Origin: Salinibacteraceae bacterium
Lineage (GTDB): Bacteria > Bacteroidota > Rhodothermia > Rhodothermales > Salinibacteraceae
Assembly: GCA_007124945.1 (NCBI GenBank)
Contig: SLED01000352.1
Span: 1-37,412 of the forward strand
Length of the DNA: 37,412 nt
Direction of reading: 5' to 3'
Both the position numbers and the translations under genes were made by a program. Positions within the stretch are counted from its first letter, which is position 1. Every line of letters starts with the position of its first letter. Below, piece by piece: positions 8,342 to 18,398 of the stretch. The notes under the pieces are model-generated. The model saw only the letters and a program-made list of their open reading frames with translations. It was not told the DNA's origin and did not search any database.

Positions 8342-9139
8342 ATGTTAATTGATACCCACGCCCATCTGTATCTCGATGCCTTCGACGATGACAGGGAGGA
8401 CGTGATCGACCGGGCCAGAGAGGCGGGTGTGGAAGCGATCGTGCTGCCGGCTATAGATGTGCCGTCGATCCATGCGGCTCTCGATCTGTGTGCGCGGTTC
8501 GATGGGCTTTATGCGATGGCTGCACTTCATCCCTCAGCAACGAAGGAGGCGACAGAGAAGGAGCTGTACGAGGTAGCTGATTTGTGTGAGGAGGAGGCCG
8601 TTGTCGCAGTCGGAGAGAGCGGTCTCGATTATTACTGGGATCGGTCCTTTGATGATAAACAGCAATTCTTTCTCCGCCAGCACATCCATATGGCAGCTGA
8701 GAAGGGGCTGCCACTCGTGTTGCACAACCGGGAGGCAACGGACGATCTACTGAAGATCGTAGGATCCGAACGAGAAAAGCTTGACGATCCTGAAAGTCTG
8801 ACCGGCATTTTCCACTGCTTTGTAGGGACGAAAGAGGAGGGAGAGTCGATTGTGGAGCTCGGCTTCCTGCTGGGGCTTGGTGGTATTCTCACATTCAAGA
8901 ATAGCACTGTCGACGAAGCTGTACGCGAGCTACCGCTTCAGAAGATGGTGGTGGAAACGGATGCGCCCTATCTCGCGCCCGAGCCTCGCCGGGGAAAGCG
9001 TAACGAGCCAGCGTTTGTTCGGCACGTGGCAGAGTATCTTGCAGATGTCAAGGAGATGCCGTTTGAGGATCTGGCCGAGCGTACCACCCAGACAGCCCGT
9101 CAGATTTTCGGAATTGACATCAAGGCGTCGACGCTGTAA
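8342..9139 (+). CDS. tatD: TatD-family metal-dependent deoxyribonuclease
   Basis: This is a 265-residue TatD-family hydrolase, a TIM-barrel metalloenzyme with DNase activity in characterised members and linked to DNA quality control. It starts at the ATG giving LIDTHAHLY, whose His6 and His8 are metal ligands. GESGLDYYWD supplies metal-binding Glu92. Further ligands lie in VLHNREA, GIFHCFVG and VVETDAPYLAPEP, the last being the strongest family signature. Length and motif order are normal. The frame is open upstream to 8189, but those 51 residues are not part of the family and the ATG sits exactly at the canonical N-terminus. No Shine-Dalgarno is visible. It runs toward dnaK, separated by a terminator hairpin. 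YcfH/YabD-like members are equally good matches, so the symbol denotes family rather than strict orthology. Confidence 0.92.
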   Translation: MLIDTHAHLYLDAFDDDREDVIDRAREAGVEAIVLPAIDVPSIHAALDLCARFDGLYAMAALHPSATKEATEKELYEVADLCEEEAVVAVGESGLDYYWDRSFDDKQQFFLRQHIHMAAEKGLPLVLHNREATDDLLKIVGSEREKLDDPESLTGIFHCFVGTKEEGESIVELGFLLGLGGILTFKNSTVDEAVRELPLQKMVVETDAPYLAPEPRRGKRNEPAFVRHVAEYLADVKEMPFEDLAERTTQTARQIFGIDIKASTL

Positions 9140-9145
9140 TCGGTT

Positions 9146-9188
9146 CGGAAAATAGAAAACCCCGACAGCGAGTAAATCGCTGACGGGG
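9146..9188 (-). terminator. Intrinsic terminator of dnaK
   Basis: CCCCGACAGCGA (9160-9171) and TCGCTGACGGGG (9177-9188) form a 12-bp stem with one mismatch and a five-base loop. On the minus strand the hairpin is followed directly by TTTTCTATTTT, the U-rich tail expected of a Rho-independent terminator, so it should end dnaK transcription. On the plus strand the nearest T run is more than ten bases downstream, so it would end tatD less efficiently. Confidence 0.85.
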
Positions 9189-9232
9189 TGCGAGGCGCCT
9201 TTTTACAACGCCATCTTATTTGAGGATGGAGT

Positions 9233-11308
<2,076 letters not shown>

Positions 11309-11405
11309 CTACAGACAGTCCAGTTGCTCTGCCACGTCTGCAGAACGCCGCTCTGAAACATCAGTTGAACTTGCCCTTCTTGAAGTGCTTAGTTGAATCA
11401 CGCTT

Positions 11406-12047
11406 ATGTCCCTCTCATCCTTGTCTGCTTCTCCAGATCCAGGCGGAATGGTGTACACTCGTCACGTACCGAATGCCATCACCGTGCTGAGGGTATTGCT
11501 GACCCCCCTTGTAATCGTGCTGATGTTTTCGGGTACGTTTTGGGGAATAACGGGCGCGCTTGCGCTTTTTGTGATCGCTGCCGTTTCTGACTGGATTGAC
11601 GGTAAGCTTGCTCGCTCCCTGAAGGTTAGCTCGCGCTTCGGCAAATTTCTCGATCCGCTGGCTGACAAAATACTCGTGCTGGGTACGTTTGTCGCCCTCA
11701 CCATTTTAGAGCCCGCTATCGTTCCATGGTGGGCTGTAGCGCTGATTGCTCTTCGCGACGTCGGCGTAACGGGGCTTCGCTCGTGGGTGGAGTCGCGGGG
11801 CGGATCCCTTCGGACGTTACCGATAGCTAAGGCTAAGACCACAGGCCAGTTGACATTTCTAATTCTGATGCTGGCGGTACTCGCGCTCGCCGAGCGCGCC
11901 GATGCGGCTGGAGAGGCCGCCGCATGGCTGCTGTATGACACGCCGGTGATGTTTGTGCTTTTGCTCATCGTGGTGATTATCACGCTCTACACAGGCGTCA
12001 TTTATTTCGTGAATCAAGAGCCAAGTGAACCCGACGCCGCCGCATGA
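11406..12047 (+). CDS. pgsA: CDP-diacylglycerol-glycerol-3-phosphate 3-phosphatidyltransferase
   Basis: This 213-residue inner-membrane enzyme makes phosphatidylglycerophosphate from CDP-diacylglycerol and glycerol-3-phosphate, the committed step to phosphatidylglycerol and cardiolipin. The CDP-alcohol phosphotransferase signature is complete: Asp62 and Asp65, Gly66, Ala69, Arg70, then Gly79, Asp83 and Asp87 in the DxxDGxxARx8Gx3Dx3D spacing. Hydrophobic helices precede and follow it (about 28-60, 85-115 and 140-205). Either the ATG at 11406 or the one at 11448 (MVYTRHVPN, closer to the usual family N-terminus) could be the start; neither has a good ribosome binding site. The gene ends in ATGA shared with pyrE, so the two are translationally coupled. 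A CDP-alcohol transferase with another acceptor is possible but less likely. Confidence 0.88.
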   Translation: MSLSSLSASPDPGGMVYTRHVPNAITVLRVLLTPLVIVLMFSGTFWGITGALALFVIAAVSDWIDGKLARSLKVSSRFGKFLDPLADKILVLGTFVALTILEPAIVPWWAVALIALRDVGVTGLRSWVESRGGSLRTLPIAKAKTTGQLTFLILMLAVLALAERADAAGEAAAWLLYDTPVMFVLLLIVVIITLYTGVIYFVNQEPSEPDAAA

Positions 12048-12694
12048 TTGATCGTTCGTTAGACGCTGAGCAACTTGCACGCGACTTACTGAGAATCGGT
12101 GCGGTTACCCTTTCGCCTAAAGATCCATACACCTGGTCGTCCGGCCTGAAGTCGCCCGTTTACTGCGACAATCGCCGCACACTCGGCTATCCAGAGATCC
12201 GGCAGCGTATCGCGAGCGCGTTCAAAGATGTCATTCGGCAAAAAGGCTGGGCGGTGGATGTGATTGCCGGTACGGCTACGGCGGGTATACCGCATGCGGC
12301 ATGGCTCGCCGAACAGCTGTCGCTCCCGATGGCCTACGTCAGATCGAAGGCGAAGGGCCATGGCAAGGGCAACCAGATTGAAGGTGTAGTTGAGAAGGGA
12401 GATAAGGTAGTGGTAGTGGAGGACCTGATCTCTACAGGAGGCTCTGTTCTTACGGCGGTGAAGGCGCTCCGAGAAGCGGGGGCGGTAGTCACCGGCGTCC
12501 TTGCTATCTTCACATATGCGTTTCCTGAAACGACGCAACGTTTTGCACACGCAAAGGTAGACGTTTCCGCACTCGTCGATTTCCCGATGCTGTGTAAAGT
12601 GGCGGAAGACGAAGGCAGGCTTTCTTCAGAAGTAGCCGAGACGCTTCAGACCTGGAGTGCGTCACCGAAGGCCTGGTCGGAAGCGTATACCTGA
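12044..12694 (+). CDS. pyrE: Orotate phosphoribosyltransferase
   Basis: This 216-residue cytoplasmic enzyme transfers the phosphoribosyl group of PRPP to orotate to make OMP in de novo UMP synthesis. The PRPP-binding signature VVVVEDLISTGGS lies at 122-134, and the flexible catalytic loop RSKAKGHGKGNQ at 100-111 is intact with its lysines. SSGLKSPVYCDNR near residue 32 is the orotate-site N-terminal motif. It overlaps pgsA by four bases (ATGA) and is followed after 23 bases by cinA, indicating one transcript. Other pyr genes are absent from the window. Confidence 0.95.
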   Translation: MIDRSLDAEQLARDLLRIGAVTLSPKDPYTWSSGLKSPVYCDNRRTLGYPEIRQRIASAFKDVIRQKGWAVDVIAGTATAGIPHAAWLAEQLSLPMAYVRSKAKGHGKGNQIEGVVEKGDKVVVVEDLISTGGSVLTAVKALREAGAVVTGVLAIFTYAFPETTQRFAHAKVDVSALVDFPMLCKVAEDEGRLSSEVAETLQTWSASPKAWSEAYT

Positions 12695-12717
12695 CATCTC
12701 AAACGTACTGCGGTACC

Positions 12718-14019
12718 ATGCGTGTAGACATCCTCACTGTTGGAGACGAATTGCTTATCGGTCAGGTGGTGAATACCAATGCCACATGGCTCGGTGAGCA
12801 GTTTTCTGCAATGGGAGCCCGCATCGGCCGGATCGTTTCGATGGCGGACAACCACAACTCGATTCAGGCAGAGCTGCAGCGGAGCGTGGAAGTAGCGGAT
12901 GTCGTGGTGCTCAGTGGAGGAATTGGTCCAACGCACGACGATGTTACGCGGCAGGCGCTGGCCGACTTCTTCGGTGTCGAACTCTGTTTTGACGCATCGA
13001 TCTATCAGCGAATTGAGGAGCGGTATGCTGCTCGTGGACAGACGCCGCCAGAGAGTAATCGCGCGCTGGCCGAAATTCCGGAAGACTTTGAGGTACTAAA
13101 CAACCCCATTGGTACGGCTCCGGGCCTCTGGCACACCGTTACGGATGGCGAAGAGACAACGGTGGTGATAGCGCTACCCGGCGTGCCGGGTGAGTTAAAG
13201 GCCATCGTGCAGGATTATGTCGTACCCCGGCTTAAAGATGAGGTCTCTCTTTCATCCAGTGCTCAGCGAACGCTGCTTACGGCAGGGCTCGGTGAGTCAG
13301 AGCTACAGGAGCGGCTTCAATCCTCTAAGCTCTTGGAAAACGATGAGGTGGAGCTCGCCTATCTGCCAAGTAGCAAAGGGGTGCGGTTGCGTCTAACGGC
13401 CCACGCCTCATCGGCGCAAGAGGCGCGGGAAAAACTGCAGGCGCTCGAAGAAAAAATTCGTGAACGGGTTTCCGACTACATCTACGGCATGGACAACGAT
13501 ATGCTTGAGGCGATCGTTGGGGAAATGCTGTTTGAGCGTGGATTGACGCTTGCGGTGGCAGAAAGCTGTACCGGAGGATTGCTTGCGGATCGCATCACGA
13601 ACGTACCGGGCTCTTCGCGCTACATGAAAGGGGGGGTTGTGGCCTACAGCAACACGCTGAAGGAGGAACTGCTCTCCGTTTCAGTTGACGATCTTCGGAT
13701 GCAGGGAGCTGTGAGCGAGGTTGTCGTACTGCAGATGGCCGAAGGAATACGTGAGCTTGCGCACACGGATGTAGGCATGGCCATCACGGGAATCGCTGGC
13801 CCAAAAGGAGGCACACCCGAGAAACCGGTTGGAAGCGTTTGGATAGGCCTGGCAACCGCCGAGGATGCCCGTGCCGAAACCTTTGTCTTCACCACCGATC
13901 GCCTGTTCAACAAAGATCGCTCGTGCACGGAGGCGCTAAACATGTTGCGCCGATTTTTACAGGAAGAGTCAGATGTACAAGATACCGCGGAAGTCTCGAT
14001 TGAGGCTCCAAAGCAATAG
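12718..14019 (+). CDS. cinA: CinA-family protein (NMN amidohydrolase, competence/damage-inducible)
   Basis: This 433-residue protein has the two-domain CinA layout. The N-terminal MoCF-like domain (about 3-170) begins MRVDILTVGDELLIGQVVNTN and carries VVVLSGGIGPTHDDVT; in characterised members it has ADP-ribose/CoA pyrophosphatase activity. The C-terminal CinA domain (about 265-415) carries LAVAESCTGGLLADRIT, with the serine and cysteine region of the NMN deamidase. Together these domains salvage pyridine nucleotides. cinA sits next to recA in many bacteria and is DNA-damage induced in some; the same neighbour order occurs here. It follows pyrE after 23 bases, with recA 101 bases further on. 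The length is normal for the full-length form. Confidence 0.95.
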   Translation: MRVDILTVGDELLIGQVVNTNATWLGEQFSAMGARIGRIVSMADNHNSIQAELQRSVEVADVVVLSGGIGPTHDDVTRQALADFFGVELCFDASIYQRIEERYAARGQTPPESNRALAEIPEDFEVLNNPIGTAPGLWHTVTDGEETTVVIALPGVPGELKAIVQDYVVPRLKDEVSLSSSAQRTLLTAGLGESELQERLQSSKLLENDEVELAYLPSSKGVRLRLTAHASSAQEAREKLQALEEKIRERVSDYIYGMDNDMLEAIVGEMLFERGLTLAVAESCTGGLLADRITNVPGSSRYMKGGVVAYSNTLKEELLSVSVDDLRMQGAVSEVVVLQMAEGIRELAHTDVGMAITGIAGPKGGTPEKPVGSVWIGLATAEDARAETFVFTTDRLFNKDRSCTEALNMLRRFLQEESDVQDTAEVSIEAPKQ

Positions 14020-14030
14020 TTTTTTTGAGG

Positions 14031-14052
14031 GGGTGACACACTGTTGTCACCC
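14031..14052. promoter_or_regulatory. Perfect inverted repeat between cinA and recA
   Basis: GGGTGACA (14031-14038) and TGTCACCC (14045-14052) are exact reverse complements around a six-base spacer, 68 bases before the recA ATG. There is no T run behind it on the plus strand (a run of seven T lies before it), so it is a poor intrinsic terminator. It may be a protein-binding operator for recA or an RNA hairpin in the cinA-recA transcript. Confidence 0.4.
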
Positions 14053-14078
14053 TGCGGTATTACATTGAAGAAGAGGCT

Positions 14079-14109
14079 GGTTCGAACCGCAATCATTCCA
14101 TTTGATAAT
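14079..14109 (+). promoter_or_regulatory. Candidate recA promoter with GTTCGAAC palindrome
   Basis: GGTTCGAACC (14079-14088) is a perfect 10-base palindrome 32 bases before the recA ATG. Its core TTCGAA (14081-14086) lies exactly 17 bases before GATAAT (14104-14109), a reasonable -10. A repressor bound here would block recA transcription. GTTC/GAAC half-sites are common in LexA boxes of several phyla, though in other arrangements. Both the promoter and the operator are hypotheses. Confidence 0.3.
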
Positions 14110-14120
14110 CGCCACACCTG

Positions 14121-15170
14121 ATGTCCTCGAATAACGAACCGAAGAAAAAAGCACTCGATCTCGCGCTGAAACAGATTGACAAGCAGTTCGGCAAGGGGTC
14201 CATCATGCGCATGGGCGATACGCCGCCGCTCAACGTTGATTCGATCTCGACGGGTTCCCTTACGCTGGATCATGCGCTTGGAATAGGCGGCGTGCCGCGC
14301 GGCCGTATCGTTGAGATCTACGGGCCCGAATCGTCCGGTAAAACCACTCTGGCGACGCACATAATTGCCGAGGCCCAGAAGGAGGGGGGCACGTGTGCAT
14401 TTATCGATGCCGAGCACGCTCTGGATCCGGGCTACGCCCGCAAGCTTGGTGTCGACGTCGACGAGTTGCTGGTTTCCCAACCCGATACCGGTGAACAGGC
14501 GCTCAATATCACGGAAACGCTCGTGCGGTCCGGAGCGCTGGATGTGATCGTTATTGACTCCGTGGCGGCGCTCGTGCCGCAGGCTGAGATCGAGGGTGAA
14601 ATGGGGGATAGCCACGTCGGCCTTCAGGCTCGACTGATGAGCCAGGCGCTGAGGAAATTGGCCGGTATTATCAACCGGACGAAAACGGTGCTCATCTTCA
14701 TCAACCAGATCCGGATGAAGATCGGCGTCATGTTTGGCAGTCCGGAGACGACCTCTGGTGGTCGGGCGCTGAAGTTTTACTCCTCCATTCGGATGGATAT
14801 ACGTCGCATCGGGGCCATTAAGGACGGCACCGACGTGGTGGGTAACCGCACGCGGGTGAAGGTGAAGAAAAATAAAGTTGCCCCGCCGTTTCGTGAAGCT
14901 GAGTTCGACATTATCTACGGCGAGGGCATTTCTTCGCTGGGAGAGTTGATCGATCTCGGCGTGGATGCAGGCGTGATAACGAAGAGTGGCTCCTGGTATT
15001 CGTACGGTGATGAGACACTTGCCCAGGGCAGGGAGGCCACCAAAGATTGGCTCCGCGAGCATGAGGAGGAGCGGGAGACGATCAAACACTCCATCAAGGT
15101 AGAGATGGGTATGATACCGACGGACGAAGACGAAAACGAAGAGGAAGAGCCCGAGGAACAGGAGGCGTAG
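14121..15170 (+). CDS. recA: Recombinase RecA
   Basis: This 349-residue RecA forms ATP-dependent filaments on single-stranded DNA, drives homologous pairing and strand exchange, and triggers LexA self-cleavage in the SOS response. Walker [10 protein letters not shown] is at 68-76, Walker B is in [14 protein letters not shown], and loop 1 is in [18 protein letters not shown]. The DNA-binding loop 2 follows [20 protein letters not shown], with [13 protein letters not shown] at its end. The tail is strongly acidic (Glu/Asp-rich, last ~17 residues), normal for RecA. It follows cinA and precedes the SLOG-type gene by 34 bases, so those two may be cotranscribed. Dyads upstream could serve damage-dependent control. 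Confidence 0.98.
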   Translation: MSSNNEPKKKALDLALKQIDKQFGKGSIMRMGDTPPLNVDSISTGSLTLDHALGIGGVPRGRIVEIYGPESSGKTTLATHIIAEAQKEGGTCAFIDAEHALDPGYARKLGVDVDELLVSQPDTGEQALNITETLVRSGALDVIVIDSVAALVPQAEIEGEMGDSHVGLQARLMSQALRKLAGIINRTKTVLIFINQIRMKIGVMFGSPETTSGGRALKFYSSIRMDIRRIGAIKDGTDVVGNRTRVKVKKNKVAPPFREAEFDIIYGEGISSLGELIDLGVDAGVITKSGSWYSYGDETLAQGREATKDWLREHEEERETIKHSIKVEMGMIPTDEDENEEEEPEEQEA

Positions 15171-15204
15171 CCCCGGCACCGTCTCTTAACGTCAGTACGC
15201 TCTT

Positions 15205-15708
15205 ATGGCGCGATCGCAAGACTCCGAGCGAACCTGTCCACTGACTATCGTTTCGGGTGGGCAGACCGGTGTTGATCGTGGTGCGCTTGATGCAGCGCTT
15301 GGGTGTGGCGCTCGGATCGCCGGTTGGTGCCCGCGAGGGCGCAGAGCGGAGGATGGACGCTTGCCCGCGCGATACACGCTTCAGGAAACGCCCTCGTCCC
15401 GCTATGCTCAACGAACGCGCTGGAACGTCCGTGACAGCGACGCAACGCTGATTATCTCGCCTAAGTGTCCCGCGGGAGGTACGGCGTTTACGATAGAGTG
15501 CGCCGCCGACTATGCGAAACCGGTATGGCTTGCTTCGTTACGAACTGCATCGGCAGTTGAAATGCATCTGCCGCGCATAGAGGAGTGGATCCGTAAACTG
15601 CAGATCGTTCGACTGAATGTCGCGGGGCCGCGTGGGTCGGAGCTGCCGGCTGCATATTCGCTCAGCCACGCCTTCGTTAGCGCGCTTCTTCGAAATCATC
15701 ATGAGTAG
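15205..15708 (+). CDS. SLOG-superfamily protein (cpYpsA-like, 'putative molybdenum carrier')
   Basis: This 167-residue cytoplasmic protein begins its core with TIVSGGQTGVDRGALDAAL (14-32), a Rossmann-type nucleotide-binding turn. It continues with GWCPRGRRAEDGRLPARY (40-57), ETPSSRYAQRTRWNV (61-75) and DSDATLIISP. This pattern matches the family labelled putative molybdenum carrier (PF12694), now placed in the SLOG superfamily with YpsA, Smf/DprA and LOG. SLOG proteins are thought to bind or process nucleotide-derived signals, and some act in conflict systems. The original molybdenum role rests on a plant-derived name and should not be assumed. It lies 34 bases after recA on the same strand, and its last 32 bases overlap the 3' end of the opposing small membrane-protein gene. 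Biological role is unknown. Confidence 0.75.
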   Translation: MARSQDSERTCPLTIVSGGQTGVDRGALDAALGCGARIAGWCPRGRRAEDGRLPARYTLQETPSSRYAQRTRWNVRDSDATLIISPKCPAGGTAFTIECAADYAKPVWLASLRTASAVEMHLPRIEEWIRKLQIVRLNVAGPRGSELPAAYSLSHAFVSALLRNHHE

Positions 15709-16045
15709 CCGGCTCTTCGTGTTCATCGGAGGGCCTCCGACGATGCCGCTGCGCGAAGAGATCTTCACCGGCATCAAGGCGCTGTTTTGCCCTCCACAGG
15801 AGAAAGAATATACCGGCAAAGGAGAGCAAAACGAAAATAATGAGCGGTATCCAAAGCGGGGCCTGTTCTCCGAAACGCCTGAACTGCCGGGCCTGAATTT
15901 CAGGAAAATGGATGGCTTTATCGATCAACCAGGTGATCAGGATGATGCCTACAACACCGGTGAACGCCATCCCACCGATCAATACCCTCCGCGGCGTGAT
16001 CCACGTGTTGCGCTTCTCCTGCGTTTGCCGGTCGTTATCCTTCAT
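15677..16045 (-). CDS. Small two-span membrane protein behind hisF
   Basis: I do not recognise this 122-residue protein. It has a charged N-terminus (1-19), a first membrane span at about 20-42, a linker, a second span at about 64-85, and a charged tail rich in Arg, then His, Glu and Asp. The start is the ATG placed one base after the hisF stop (TGA-T-ATG), which argues for translational coupling and for expression with the his operon. A longer in-frame extension into hisF is possible but would overlap it by 126 bases. Its final 32 bases lie antisense to the end of the SLOG gene. There is no evidence that it takes part in histidine synthesis. Confidence 0.65.
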   Translation of the reverse strand: MKDNDRQTQEKRNTWITPRRVLIGGMAFTGVVGIILITWLIDKAIHFPEIQARQFRRFGEQAPLWIPLIIFVLLSFAGIFFLLWRAKQRLDAGEDLFAQRHRRRPSDEHEEPATHDDFEEAR

Positions 16046-16046
16046 A

Positions 16047-16835
16047 TCAATCGGTGTTGGGTGTAGCTGATAGGCGCATCGGTATCCCTGATTCCGCAAG
16101 ATGCGATTTAACTTCAGCGACCGAAAACGTGCGGAAGTGGAAAATGGATGCTGCGAGCACGGCATCGGCACCGCCTTCGGTAATTCCTTCTCTAAGATGC
16201 TCCTTTGTACCAGCCCCTCCAGAGGCTATCACCGGAATCGATACGCGCTCGGAAATACGGCGTAGGAGCTCGTTGTCATATCCGTCCTTGGTGCCGTCCC
16301 TGTCCATCGACGTGACGAGCAGTTCACCGGCGCCCCGTCTGGTTGCTTCCACAGCCCACTCAATGGTATCGAGGCCAGTGGCTTTGCGGCCGCCCTGCAC
16401 GAACACCTCCCATTTGAGTCGATCGGTGCTAATTCGTTTGGCATCTATAGCCACGACGATACACTGCGAGCCAAATGCTTCCGCGCCGCGGGAGATGAGG
16501 TCCGGGTCTCGTATTGCCGCGGAGTTGATCGACACCTTGTCGGCACCGGCATGCAACATCTTCCGCATATCATCAACCGTGCGAATTCCACCGCCGACCG
16601 TCAGAGGAATGAAGACCTCATCAGCGGTTTGGCGAACGACCTGATGCATGATATCCCGGTCTTCATGCGTAGCCGTGATATCCAGAAAAACGAGTTCGTC
16701 CGCCCCAGATTGATCGTAGAAGCGGGCCTGTTCTACGGGATCGCCTGCGTCTACGAGGTCAACAAAATTAACGCCCTTCACGACGCGGCCCTGGTCTACG
16801 TCCAGGCAGGGTATGATGCGTTTAGCAAGTGCCAC
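16047..16835 (-). CDS. hisF: Imidazole glycerol phosphate synthase cyclase subunit
   Basis: This 262-residue TIM barrel pairs with HisH: it takes ammonia from the glutaminase and converts PRFAR to imidazole glycerol phosphate and AICAR. The N-terminus [19 protein letters not shown] carries the first catalytic Asp, and VVAIDAKR the second. The phosphate loops [14 protein letters not shown] and [15 protein letters not shown] are intact. It starts 15 bases after hisA, forming part of a continuous minus-strand operon, and is followed by a small membrane-protein gene after one base. Confidence 0.97.
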   Translation of the reverse strand: MALAKRIIPCLDVDQGRVVKGVNFVDLVDAGDPVEQARFYDQSGADELVFLDITATHEDRDIMHQVVRQTADEVFIPLTVGGGIRTVDDMRKMLHAGADKVSINSAAIRDPDLISRGAEAFGSQCIVVAIDAKRISTDRLKWEVFVQGGRKATGLDTIEWAVEATRRGAGELLVTSMDRDGTKDGYDNELLRRISERVSIPVIASGGAGTKEHLREGITEGGADAVLAASIFHFRTFSVAEVKSHLAESGIPMRLSATPNTD

Positions 16836-16850
16836 TGGAAAAGAAATGAG

Positions 16851-17657
16851 TTAGCAGTCAGGAGGTAGGTCTGCCGGTGTGCGAAGGCGGGCCGTGGAGA
16901 AGGTGTTCAGGTCAACTTTATCCACATCGTGCCAGGCCCAGAATTGCTGGCAGGGGAATCGGTTTTCATACAGCGCGCGGCCAATAATCACGCTGTCGAC
17001 GGCGTAGTCTGACAGCGATTTTATAGCCATAAGATCCTGGTAGCCCCCGATCCCGCCGGATGCGGTAATGCGTGTCAGGCTAAGTTGCGTGCCAAGCGTT
17101 TTGTATGCCTCTGTGTTGGGCCCTTCCAGGGTGCCGTCGCGGCTTATGTCTGTATAGACGATGCGCCGTACGCCACGCCGTTCCATGTCGAGGGCCAGGT
17201 CAACGGCGTCGATACCGCTACCTTCTGTCCAGCCCTGGACGCGCACCTCTCCGTCTTTCGCATCAATGCCCACTACGATTCGGCTGCAGCCAAAGCGCTC
17301 AACCGCCTCCTGCACGAGATCCGGATTGCGAACGGCAGCGGTACCAACGATGACACGGTAGACGCCGGCCTCGAGCGCAGCTGATATATCCGCCATCGTA
17401 CGGATACCACCACCGAGTTGAACGGGAATGTCCAGGACGTCAGTAATTCTTCGAATAACCTCTCGGTTGTGTGTATCGCCGCCGAGCGCTGCGTCAAGAT
17501 CCACAAGGTGCAGCAGGCAGGCATTCTGAACGCGCCACAGCTTGGCGAGCGTGACGGGGTCCTCAAAGTAAACCGTTTCCTTGTCGTATTCACCCTGATA
17601 GAGCCGCACGCAGCGTCCGTCACGCAGGTCAATCGCTGGAATGATAAGTGGTACCAT
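16851..17657 (-). CDS. hisA: ProFAR isomerase (phosphoribosylformimino-AICAR isomerase)
   Basis: This 268-residue TIM barrel isomerises ProFAR to PRFAR, the substrate of HisF-HisH. The first catalytic Asp is in IIPAIDLRDGRCVRLYQG, the second in RIVYTDISRDGTLEGPN. The phosphate-binding loops IPVQLGGGIRTMADI and ITASGGIGGYQDL are present. The last 30 or so residues (after IIGRALYENRF) extend beyond the usual family end. It lies 73 bases downstream of hisH; that gap holds a strong hairpin. A dual HisA/TrpF (PriA) activity cannot be excluded from sequence alone but is not expected in this lineage. Confidence 0.96.
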   Translation of the reverse strand: MVPLIIPAIDLRDGRCVRLYQGEYDKETVYFEDPVTLAKLWRVQNACLLHLVDLDAALGGDTHNREVIRRITDVLDIPVQLGGGIRTMADISAALEAGVYRVIVGTAAVRNPDLVQEAVERFGCSRIVVGIDAKDGEVRVQGWTEGSGIDAVDLALDMERRGVRRIVYTDISRDGTLEGPNTEAYKTLGTQLSLTRITASGGIGGYQDLMAIKSLSDYAVDSVIIGRALYENRFPCQQFWAWHDVDKVDLNTFSTARLRTPADLPPDC

Positions 17658-17688
17658 GCGGCCGGATCGGGTTGGTCGGACAAAGGAC

Positions 17689-17719
17689 GAGGCAGCCGGG
17701 ATGCGTTCCTGGCTGCCTC
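17689..17719 (-). repeat. Intercistronic hairpin between hisH and hisA
   Basis: GAGGCAGCC (17689-17697) and GGCTGCCTC (17711-17719) are perfect 9-base complements; two further G-C pairs can form after one A-C mismatch on the minus-strand RNA. It is followed there by GTCCTTTGTCC, too poor in U for a normal intrinsic terminator. It may stabilise an mRNA end, guide processing, or reduce downstream hisA-hisF expression. Confidence 0.55.
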
Positions 17720-17730
17720 AGTGCATACGG

Positions 17731-18393
17731 CTATACAGCAAAGGGGGTGACTCTGGTAGTGAAATTTTTCAATACCTGAAGTCCTGCCCTGTGGCTCTTT
17801 TCCGGGTGAAACTGGACCCCTAAAACGTTGTTTCGGTGCACAATTGCTGGAAATTCCACGCCGTAGGTTGTAGTTGCAAGTACATCAGAGAATTGCTCAG
17901 GACGAGCGTGGTAGGAGTGGACGAAATAAAAGTGCGGTGATTCGGAAAGGTCCTGAAGTAGCGGATGAGTGCGCACTGACTTGATGGTGTTCCACCCCAT
18001 GTGGGGGATTTTGAGCCGCTCCGTCGAATCGTCCGCATCCACAAGACTGGCTGCTTCGTCGGCGTTTGGGAAACGGACGACCTTACCGGGTAAAATTCCC
18101 AGTCCTTTGTGACGCCCCCGTTCTTCACTTTCTTCGAAAAGTAACTGGAGTCCCACGCACACCCCGAGGAATGGTGTGCCGGAGGCTACTGCGTCGAGAA
18201 TGGGCTGGACGAGCCCTCTCGAACGGATCTCAGCCATGCATGCCCCGAAGGCTCCGACGCCGGGTAGGACCAGTTTCTCGGCGGCACGAACCGCATCAGC
18301 ATCATCGGTTCGAACCACGTCCGCACCCACTCTCTGTAAAGCTTTCTCGATGGATCGCAGATTGCCGATTCCGTAATCAATGATAGTGATCAT
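17731..18393 (-). CDS. hisH: Imidazole glycerol phosphate synthase glutaminase subunit
   Basis: This 220-residue class I glutamine amidotransferase supplies ammonia to HisF. The nucleophile elbow FLGVCVGLQLLFE contains Cys79. The His-Glu pair of the triad lies in LGVQFHPEKS. MITIIDYGIGNLRSI and KLVLPGVGAFGACM are further HisH signatures. It starts five bases after proC and ends 73 bases before hisA, within the same operon. Confidence 0.97.
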   Translation of the reverse strand: MITIIDYGIGNLRSIEKALQRVGADVVRTDDADAVRAAEKLVLPGVGAFGACMAEIRSRGLVQPILDAVASGTPFLGVCVGLQLLFEESEERGRHKGLGILPGKVVRFPNADEAASLVDADDSTERLKIPHMGWNTIKSVRTHPLLQDLSESPHFYFVHSYHARPEQFSDVLATTTYGVEFPAIVHRNNVLGVQFHPEKSHRAGLQVLKNFTTRVTPFAV

Positions 18394-18398
18394 GTATG

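Noticed and set aside
14079-14093. GGTTCGAACC resembling a tRNA T-loop
   Set aside because: The flanking bases cannot form a T-stem, and no acceptor or anticodon arm is present. The same decamer occurs inside hisH near 18306, also without tRNA context.
13644-15179. 511-codon minus-strand frame across cinA and recA
   Set aside because: It runs antisense through two certain genes and their intergenic region, and no recognised motif is present.
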